Shown here: one piece after another, positions 55,700 to 64,000 of the stretch
How positions within the stretch are numbered: position 1 is the first letter of the stretch
How the letters are laid out: every line of letters begins with the position of its first letter
Assembly (NCBI GenBank): GCA_030549335.1
Contig: CM060183.1
Span: forward strand, 35,586,768 to 35,650,767
Reading direction: 5' to 3'
Source of the DNA: Pontederia crassipes
Lineage: Eukaryota > Streptophyta > Magnoliopsida > Commelinales > Pontederiaceae
Length of the DNA: 64,000 nucleotides
Notes under the pieces: generated by a model
Seen by the model: only the letters and a program-made list of their open reading frames with translations
Told to the model about the DNA's origin: nothing
The model's database searches: none
Translations under genes and position numbers: made by a program

Positions 55700-56520
55700 A
55701 AGTTTTGACCAAACATTTCACGACATGAGCTGATGACAATCACTGGATCGACGAAATAATAGCTAGCCCAATAGTTGCTTCCGCAGCTGCAACAACAATA
55801 ATAAATATCGAGAAAAGTCTCCTTTTAATTGACTATTACCGAATATATCAAAGTCATACCCAAAGGTATATGACTAGGCTCGTGTGATAGCATGAAATAT
55901 TCACCTTTTATTTGAGCATTGAGTCAAGTTTCATCTAATAACTCATTTCATGTTCAAAAGATATTCGCAAATTCTTTTTTTTCTAGTCAAATTTATAGAA
56001 TTGAATTGTGAAATAAAAGATAGTAGTATTAAAAATAGAATAGATTCCCTTCCCTTTGTTCTTATGAATAGAATTGATCCATTATTTTCAATGGAACAGA
56101 ATAAATATTAATCGTTATTCATATAAAATCTTGTTCATTTTCGATGCAAGAGCGCTCGACACTCTTTCAAGGGTGGCTACTAGGCAGACCTCATGGCTGC
56201 GATACCAGGTTACAATTATTTCTTTTCCCTCTTTCTTCTTGAGTTTTTTTTAATCTTTTCCGTTCCCCATACATGGTCTTACCAATTTGCAAAGACCTAT
56301 GTTTTTCACTATGACTCCCATTTATGAGGAGGCACCCCTTCTCCTAAAGTTACCAGGTTAGCCTTTCAAAGCAAGAGACATATCCCTCATCCCATGTCAA
56401 ATACCATGGGAGTCACATATGTGGATATCAATTGTGATTTTCCATGAAAGAATAGTAGGATCATAATCTTTTTGCTTTTTATAATAACATTTCCCTTGCT
56501 TAATAGATAACTATTTGCTA
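55700..56520. pseudogene. Degraded plastid DNA insert: ndhE and 23S rRNA fragments
   Basis: On the minus strand at about 55750-55830 the reading IIVVAAAEATIGLAIISSI matches the plastid NADH dehydrogenase subunit ndhE. At about 56145-56205 the plus strand reads GCAAGAGCGCTCGACACTCT, then AAGGGTGGCTACTAGGCAGA, the reverse complement of a plastid 23S rRNA region with deletions. GGAGGCACCCCTTCTCC near 56340 is another 23S block. These fragments lie out of plastid order with AT-rich spacers, as in an old, shuffled nuclear plastid insert (NUPT). Confidence 0.6.
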
Positions 56521-56724
56521 CTAATGGGGGATTACAAGACATGCTCTACAACAACCAAATTCAAAATAATTTGGTTTGATCAAAATCAATTTTTGTTTTT
56601 ATCAAAGAAGTTCTAGATGAATTGTAAATTTACAATATTTTAAACAATGAACATTACCACAAATACAATTAGGACATATACGACTCTCACATAAATAAGG
56701 AGTTGTGTAGAAGCCAACTAGCTA

Positions 56725-56870
56725 ATTAGACGTGAGCCCTCCTCGAGCGAAAATTAGACATGAGCCCTCCTCAGTGTACGGGGTATTAGCAACCGACTTT
56801 CGTTATTGTTCTCCTCCCAAGGACAAGTTCTTATGTGTTCGAGTGGATCCAACTACTTCCTCTCGAATCA
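56725..56870. pseudogene. Degraded plastid 16S rRNA fragment (antisense)
   Basis: GTGTACGGGGTATTAGCAAC, then CTCCTCCCAAGGACAAGTTC, closely follow the reverse complement of the 5' domain of plastid 16S rRNA. The 118-codon frame over it (56732-57088) is therefore accidental. The origin of 56870-57090 was not recognised. Confidence 0.6.
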
Positions 56871-57089
56871 TACTAATATTTGATGATATTATTGAATCAT
56901 TTATTTATCTTGATTTTTTTCTTTTTCTAAACACGTCTTTTTTAGGAGGTCGACAAAGAATTCCATGGTTACGGCAAGCGAATAAAGAAGTCTTTCTCGG
57001 AGGGATGCTGAAGTTGAGGCCTTTTTCGAAATTTTTTTATAATTTGAATAAAATATATATGATTGATATCCGTATGATAAAAACTTAGG

Positions 57090-59137
57090 GATGTTTGATA
57101 AAGGGTTAAGAAATCCCAGAGCAGGAATAATATTGTGTGAGAATATATTTATTTTTGCATAATTTTAAACTTAAAAACATAAAAAAGAACAAAACAAATG
57201 TTCTATGATGTTGTAGATATCAATAAGAGTTAACTAATCCTACATTTTCAATTTTCAAAACACGAACATGGAACAAAATATAAATGATTATATTTGACCA
57301 TGTAAGAGTTACTCTCATGATATTTGGTGGCGTCTATCGAAACATCTTAATCCCATGCTAATACTAAATGGAGAGGTGACTTCAATTATCAATTGGATGA
57401 CGATTTGATAGTGTTCAAAAGATAGAAACACCGATACAATAATCAAACGATCAATATAACAATAGATCGATACAATAATGAATCAATAAATCAGGCTAAG
57501 GTCAGAAGTTCAATCAATAATGATAACAATGATCAATTAATAATTTAACAATGGTTTGATCAATATAGCAATGTTCATTTTAACAATTCCAACTCAATAA
57601 TAAATAGTCATAGGCCAATAACAAATTAGCTCAATTTCAATAAGATAATCGCAATTGTCAACTAATGTCAATATACAAATGACAATAATCTATTGAATTT
57701 AATATTCAATGTTCGGAGTTATCCAATCCAATAGAGAGCATTCATTCAATTAAGAAAAACTCCATGCTTTCAATGGGGGTATCAAGTCCACGGCAAGGCA
57801 ACAACAATAATATCAATTATTCGTGAATGATGGGGGACTACGACCAAATACAAAACACACATAACTTCTCTAAAAGATGGCATCTCAAATATTTAGATAC
57901 ACTATCTGCTCTATACAATTTAATAACAGTATGACCCAAGCTTAGATGCATTTAGAGAATATGGAAACCCAACAACTTTTAGCTTTTATCTTATTTACCT
58001 AGGACATTTATATTTCACGATTTAGTTTAGGTCAAATAAGACCCAATCAAAAGAAAACTAGTAGAACAATTCTATAGTCCATACAAAGGTTAGATTGATA
58101 ATAATAAAATCAATTCTAATGATAATTCGATCATATATGATTATAATAGGATCATGGATGATAATCAAATGATGAAAAATAATTAACCATAATAATAACT
58201 CAATTATCTATAATAAAATACCCAAAAATAGATTTTTGTCACAAAAAATCTGGATCACGTCAATGTTCTGAGCATTACAATATACCTTGGTCAGGACAAA
58301 TCCGAGCCGAGTGTGATGTGAAGCTCGGACAAGTCAGTCTGCTTCATCTCAATTTGATCTATGAATTGAACACATGCCATCATCGGACGAACACGGGCCG
58401 TGTCACCGAGAATTCATGCCACGCTTTCGTGACCTCGAACTATGTCCGAATATGATTTGGTCCAAGTTCTATGGAAACCGAGTCGTGTTGATTTAGAACT
58501 CCGGTCGTGTTGGTTGAAACCCGATTTATGTTGCCAACGAGAATTCATGTTCCGACACAATTTTCCAGCCACCATATCTATAATATATGATATCCAAACG
58601 AGATAAAATATATGCCAATGAAATCTCTATACAAAGGGGAAAAGTACAAGATTCCACGTCATGAGAATAGTACATGATTCCTTCCCCGACGACGTGAGAA
58701 TCCTTCGAAACTCCTAAAGTTGGCGAAAAAACTAACTAAAATTATGTTGTCAATAAAATGCATGAACATAAAACTTTGGCTGACCTTGGCACTCAAACGG
58801 CATCCTGAAGTCCTCGGCTATCATTTGAAAGACGTTCTCCTATATCCAAGCTTCGAATCACCCCACTGGCCACCCTTTGATTCACTTCGGTTCACATGCA
58901 ACAGAAGAGAGAAGTAGGTGTTTGTGGGCAGAAACTCAATTCCTGATTACTCTTTTCCAATTGCCCCCTAAGCCTTATTTATTTGGACTATGATTTTAAT
59001 TTCTATTATGCCTTGAACTCATTTTAAATTAATCATCCTCCATCATTAATTAATCATTTAATTATCCCTCAAATTTAATCAAATTCAAATTAAATTGATT
59101 ATAGCATAACCATCTCTATAACAATTTCATCTTCTCT
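57090..59137. other. AT-rich DNA with an unidentified GC-richer block
   Basis: No gene is supported. 57690-58280 has a style similar to the LTR-like repeat of 44.9-46.4 kb read in reverse and may be a decayed relative. 58260-58950 is GC-richer, repeats forms of CCGAGTCGTG/GGTCGTGTTG, and holds a short plus-strand frame (58720-58917) that I do not recognise. Confidence 0.35.
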
Positions 59138-59154
59138 CACTACAAGAAAATTGC

Positions 59155-59770
59155 CTTTTACCGACGGTCCTAACCGTCGGTAAAATGGCCAGATCCGTCG
59201 AAAATCACCATTTCCGATGGTTCTTTCGACGGACAGTGTCCGTGCGAAAAAGGGGCGTCGCAAACATTTTGCGACGGTTTCTTCTGAACCGTCGGTATTA
59301 CAGACGGTCTAGCTGGCGGGCGCGGCAGTCGAACATTGAGTATCGACGGGACGAACCGTTGATATTATCGACGGTTAGGACCGCCAATATATATCGACGG
59401 TTTGAACCGACAATAGTATTGACGGTTCGTGCCGTCGATATTTATCGACGGCTTAAACCGTCGATAGTATCGGCGGTTCGTGCCGTCGATATCTATCGGT
59501 GGCTTGAACCGTGGATACTATCGACGGTTTTAACCGTTGATATATATTGGCGTCTTAAACCGTCGATAGTATCGACGGTTTAAGTGCCAATAATCTTGTA
59601 TCGATAGTATCGACGGTTCAAACCATCGACAATCTTGTATCGACGGTTTTACTCGTGGGCTACGACCGTCGATAATTCTGTATCGATGGATATAACCGTC
59701 GGTAAGTATCGAAAAAATCCGTTGAATATTGTAATATTTCAGCTGTTTCCGACAGTCAGGACCGTCGAAA
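59155..59770. repeat. CACTA subterminal repeat array
   Basis: More than twenty copies of CGACGGTT or AACCGTCG and near variants occur in both orientations, mostly spaced ~15-35 bp and often paired as small palindromes (CGACGGTTTGAACCGTCG type). Such arrays are the binding sites of the CACTA accessory protein. The 132-codon frame at 59185-59583 is a by-product of the array. Confidence 0.9.
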
Positions 59771-60649
59771 ACATAAATTTTTTTTTAAAAAAATGGTGAA
59801 TTTTAAATGTCCGAACAGATATAATACAACACATTTGATTCACAATTTTAATCAATTCACAGATTCACATCACAGATAATTCAATTACTACACTTAATTC
59901 ACATAATCCAAACATGAAACAAATTAAACATCACATAATCGAACGGCATAACGTCTTCATCACGACGAAGAGCTGAAGTTCAATTCGCATAACGTCTTGG
60001 TCGCAAAACATCACTGCACAAAATTGAAATAGAGTAAAAGTTATAACATATGAAAATGCAAAAAAAACATGAATTCAGATTTGTTTAGTGTTGAAGAGCA
60101 AAATCTAAAGTGCGCACTAATTTGAATCTAAAATCTAAAATATAAAAACATAATTTGAATCTAACATCAACATAATTTGATAAATTCAATAGAAGATGCG
60201 TAAACTAACAAGCTAACGCCGAATCTCAAAATTGAAGCAAAATCGAGCATAATCATCCAAAATAATAGAAAGAGGCATATGAGTTTTAATCATCATTACC
60301 ATTTAAATCCAAAATGCCAAAGTTATCATTAAAATAAGGTTGCTAAGTTTTTTTCCTATGATTTCATGCGGTGATTAGGAAGTATGTTGAAGTTCATGGC
60401 CAATCAGGAAAAAATAGGAAACATAAACTACAAGTATATTTATTTATACTAAGTACTGACATTTACATGATCCAGCTGTCTGCACTCCATTTTCGATGAA
60501 AACTTTGAAAGTCTACAGATCTAACTGAAAGGGATGAAGAGTAAAATCTAAGTTAGTACCCATGTTGATGTCAAAGTGCATATGAATCTAATGAGTACAA
60601 TGAACCTACAGATTAAAGCAAATTCCAAAAATAATTATGTATTATATAT
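59771..60649. other. CACTA non-coding 3' region
   Basis: AT-rich DNA between the subterminal array and the last exon of the Transposase_24 gene; I see no further coding sequence. Confidence 0.5.
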
Positions 60650-62221
60650 AAATCTACCTCGGCGGCGGCGTCGTTCAATTCGCCACGCATGAAGGCACGC
60701 ATCATTTTCTTCATTTCAAGCCTGTTATGACGTTCACGTTTTTCAAATTCCTTTCTGACCTCTTCCCTAATCTTGATGGTCACCTGATCCATAATTTCTT
60801 GCATACTAGAAGGAGATGAACCTGAAGTACTTCGTCGACCATATCCAATATCTGTGTCACTCACAGAAGATCTGATGTCGTAAATGCGACCCTTCTTCAC
60901 ACCGACGTGGTCCGTCTAAAGTTGTCTTGGGATCAACGGTGTGGTCCCCTCCTGCGTGGCTTGCGTAATATGATCAACTTCTTTTGTTTTATAAGACTCT
61001 TGAAATATAAAGAAAATACAATGAAGCGGCAAAAATAATTAACTACAAACGACAACTAGGTGATCGACTTCAAAGTTTTGCTAATTAACTATTAACTTGC
61101 AATTTAGAAAAAAATAAAGGCACAAAAATTTACATACATATGTCTCCCGGGCATAATTCGAAACCCATTCTTTGTTCTTCTTCTGATGGGTTCGGAAAAA
61201 TATTTCGTCCTGAGTAGGTGGTCTATCGTCTCTTTCTCCTACAATGAGATAATATTTTAAAATTTGCAACTTAAAGTATAATATTCTCTTGACACTTACC
61301 ATTTTCTTAAAGTATAATATTCCATCCTGAGTTCGGAGAAAGACCTTACCATTTTCTTAGCAATCGTGCTCGTGGATACACATCCGCCCGAATGCAAGCA
61401 CGCTCCCTGGTCGAACTCTCGACTAGTTTTTGCTTTTTCGCATTTCAATTTGTACTCCTCGGTGGACCACTTTCCTAGCAAATCGATCCAAACGGCCTCG
61501 AGGATCCAATTGGGTCGTTCTCCGTCAGCTCGAGCTTCAGAAAGCATCACGGACAATCTCTTCGAGCACCGAGAGTTAAAAGCCTTTCACATTTTTTCCG
61601 TATGCTCGGGCTCCCACCACACATCAGCCTGTAAGTGTTTAAAAATAATTAATGTATTATGAAAAAAATTTTAATGATCATGTTGGCTTCTAATGATACT
61701 TGAAATTCATTAAATATCATCTGTCTCATGACATAAGGAACTTCCCTCCATGTAAGCCACGCTTCAGTATACCTATGTCGCAACACTTTAGTAACTACCG
61801 CAGCCGCTGATTTCGACGGTACAAACCTGGAAGGACACATAATTATAAAATGTCATGGCTGAATCAAAGCATGAATAAGGATTCAATATACAGAAAATAA
61901 CACTTACCCTAAATTTCCATCTGACTGCACGTATGCTTTGTAAACACGATTTGACGAAGCCTGATCCGAGCCTTTCACGGAACAATGAGCTCTGACGGGT
62001 TGTTGTGGTAATTGTGTATCCAAGTCCGCAATATCAGCGTGAGAGGAAGGATCCGACGGAGAAGAAGAACGTTCTATTATGCAAATGCCCGTGGCTGATC
62101 TAGGAGCCGACGGAGGAGAAGAACGCTCTGTTATGCGAATGCCCGTTACTAATATAAGAGCAGACGAAGTACTGAGAGCTCTAGGGACGACCGACTCCTT
62201 TCCTTTTTTTACTTTTAACAA
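60650..62221 (-). CDS. CACTA Transposase_24 (PTTA/En-Spm) accessory protein
   Basis: Several exons on the minus strand carry the family blocks: a Ser/Pro-rich N-terminal exon (about 62221-61905); a segment with VLRHRYTEAWLTWREVPYVM (about 61827-61690); one with RCSKRLSVMLSEARADGERP, DLLGKWSTEEYKLKCEKAK and GGCVSTSTIAKKM (about 61628-61330); ERDDRPPTQDEIFFRTHQKK...WVSNYARETY (about 61239-61143, clean splice signals); and a coiled-coil C-terminal exon with IREEVRKEFEKRER (about 60940-60650). The order and motifs match the plant Transposase_24 family next to TNP2. A TAG lies in frame near 60917 just before DHVGVKKGR. It may mark an intron acceptor or a real stop, so the exact model there is uncertain. 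Probable role: DNA-binding accessory of transposition. Confidence 0.75.
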
Positions 62222-62715
62222 ATCGATACATCTGCATAGTACAAAATTTATTCCAAGTCAAATTCACAATTGACAAAAAATTCAAATGTCACAACGTCTC
62301 GACCTGACTATGTTCGGCTACGTCTTGTGTTGCATCTTGAGGAACGGAATTGCACGTATAACTCGAGAACCAATTCCTAATATCCGGAGGCGCTTATAAA
62401 AAATAAACAAATTAATTCGAATAAGCTTTTGCGAAAAATTCTTCTGATCATTATTTCAAACACTCACGAGATGGTAGCGAATATAAGAATGCATCATCCG
62501 CGTCAAGCATCCGTCGATCCGATTGTTTGTCCACATGCATTGCTAACGCCTCAAACAAACTATTGCCTCAAACAAAATGAATATGAGTCGTAAATGAACA
62601 ATCCATAAGATGACAACAGTCGTAATAAAATATCCTAGTCGTAAGGTAAAAAAAAATTGATAATTCGTGATGACAAGTAAAGACACCATTACTCATCATC
62701 TGAATTTCCACATGA

Positions 62716-64000
62716 CTAGTACACATCATCATCATCATCATCAGAAGTCGTCATAGTTTCAAATCCATATTCGTCCGAATCATTTTCATTATTTTGTATG
62801 TCAACGTTATCGAAGTCTTCAAATACGTGTTCCGAATCATGTAGATCGTTGACTAATTCGGTGTCGACAATAGAGACCACAGAAGTCTGCGAGTCATCTT
62901 GAAAGGCACATTGCAATGCACCATCAACTTCTATCATGCTTCTTGCCTTCGTCTTTATTACAACACACCATTGTGCTTTGTCTCTGGTCTTCTCCGGATA
63001 TGGCACATAATATACTTGTCTTGTAGAAGACGGAATAATGAAAGGATCAAAACGATCATAACACCTATTGTGACGTATTTCAACTATTTTGAAATCTTTG
63101 TGAACTCGCATCCCTCTCCTTTCCTTTGGATCAAACCAATTACACTCAAATAATGTGACTTTATTACCTCCAGTATATTGCAGCTGAATAATATCTTTGA
63201 GAACACCGTAGTAGTCACGCTCATTTTCTCTGTTCGTGGACCCCACGACACATACTCCACTGTTCACGGTTTTCTTCCCGATCGACCAAGTTTCAGTGTG
63301 AAACTTATAACCATTCACAAAATACACCAGCCAACTTTTCACCTCTCGAGCCGGTCCCCATGCTAAATTATGGAGACCAGACGTCGTGCCGGTATTGAGA
63401 ACCTAATATGAAAATAAATGAGTATAGTAGACGCTGAAGACATCAAATTGTTTAGAATATTTTGAGAATTACCTGTCCCATAAACCACGGTGTGAAATCA
63501 TTCTTGGTTCTATCTTGTACATGTTCTTCAGGGACAATGTAGTATTGCAAGAAAGCACTACATACGAAGTGATGGCTAAATCAAAATGGTATTTGGGAAG
63601 ACGTTAAACAAAAGAACGCATGGATATTAAACTTACTTAATGTAGCATTGCACCTCCGGCGTGTTTAGAAAGACATGATTCGTGGCAGACTTGAATTCTG
63701 CATCACTGAGCCATCTACTCCTTGGCTTCCCAAAATGTCGTCCTAACTGATTGAAGAGCGACAAAGATGTCACATCAGACTATTCTTCTGGAACTTCATC
63801 ATTTCGACGGACTCTGGTCCTCGCACACTTAACATGGGACTCGAAGTAATAAGAACAGAAGTATGAAATCTCCTGAATCATATACGCTTCACAAATGGAT
63901 CCTTCGACACATGCTTTGTTCTTAATCGTCCTTTTTATTCGATTGAGATATCTTTCAAAAGGATACATCCACCTATATTGTACTGGTCCACCTACCATTG
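62716..64000 (-). CDS. TNP2-type CACTA transposase, C-terminal part (DUF4218 and DUF4216)
   Basis: From the window edge the minus strand reads GGPVQYRWMYPFERYLNRIK and then ACVEGSICEAYMIQEISYFC, the DUF4218 region. DUF4216 follows with WLVYFVNGYKFHTETWSIGK, YYGVLKDIIQLQY and ECNWFDPKERRGMRVHKDFK. The last exon is 63402-62716 and ends in a run of Asp before VY. At least two introns separate these blocks. An in-frame TAG follows the PEE codons at about 63780-63782, so this copy is probably defective unless the exon ends earlier. The N-terminal catalytic domain is outside the window. Confidence 0.85.

Larger units (their letters stand above)
59138..64000 (-). mobile_element. CACTA (En/Spm) transposon, 3' part; continues past the window edge
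   Basis: The element begins with the CACTA terminus CACTACAAGAAAATTGCC, preceded by TCT as one half of the expected 3-bp duplication. Behind it lie ~600 bp of subterminal repeats, then two genes on the minus strand: a Transposase_24 gene and a TNP2-type transposase whose N-terminus lies beyond 64000. So the visible end is the 3' end of the element, and the 5' terminus is outside. Confidence 0.92.

Noticed and set aside
56732-57088. 118-codon frame
   Set aside because: Its first half is the reverse complement of plastid 16S rRNA, so it is not a gene.
59185-59583. 132-codon Arg/Tyr-rich frame
   Set aside because: It is a by-product of the CACTA subterminal repeat array.
59155-59770. CRISPR-like regular short repeats
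   Set aside because: The repeats are inverted and unevenly spaced, in a plant CACTA end; spacers are not unique, and no cas genes are expected.

Overview
The window is nuclear DNA of a flowering plant. It has spliced genes with GT-AG introns, AT-rich intergenic DNA, decayed plastid inserts and many plant transposon families (Tekay-like Gypsy, Copia, hAT, CACTA, LINE/RTE, MITE-like). Several genes have GC-rich first exons and AT-richer later exons, a gradient best known in monocots. I read that only as a hint about the lineage.

Gene-bearing part, 4.4-43.3 kb; every host gene lies on the minus strand. In coordinate order these are: a NECAP/adaptin-ear-binding endocytic protein (8 exons, 277 aa); a tRNA-Gly(GCC); a Lin0512-family protein with a likely plastid transit peptide (4 exons, 204 aa, one GC-AG intron); a GDSL esterase/lipase (4 exons, 378 aa); a mitochondrial-type malate dehydrogenase gene that has become a pseudogene; a TAXIMIN-type cysteine-rich peptide gene (2 exons, 78 aa); and a bromodomain plus NET-domain GTE/BET protein (4 exons, 593 aa).

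The malate dehydrogenase locus (17.0-35.2 kb) is the most layered part. A 14-kb Tekay/Del-like Gypsy chromovirus sits inside coding exon 1, flanked by the 5-bp duplication CCGGG. That element carries a 4.07-kb hAT transposon with an 8-bp duplication, CATGGACC, and a four-exon transposase that reads open throughout. The hAT leader holds a perfect 170-bp inverted repeat with a 2-nt spacer. A smaller non-autonomous hAT with a related terminus, itself carrying an RTE-like LINE tail, lies in the last intron. Apart from the insertion, the malate dehydrogenase has a stop codon at the end of exon 1 and two frameshifts that cancel each other.

From 44.9 to 55.5 kb there is an old tandem duplication of a 1.9-kb segment. 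The second copy was later split by a minisatellite-bearing insert, a solo LTR and a Copia element. From 55.7 to 56.9 kb lie degraded plastid fragments (ndhE, 23S and 16S rRNA). From 59.1 kb to the window edge runs a CACTA (En/Spm) transposon on the minus strand, with subterminal repeats, a Transposase_24 gene and the C-terminal part of a TNP2-type transposase.
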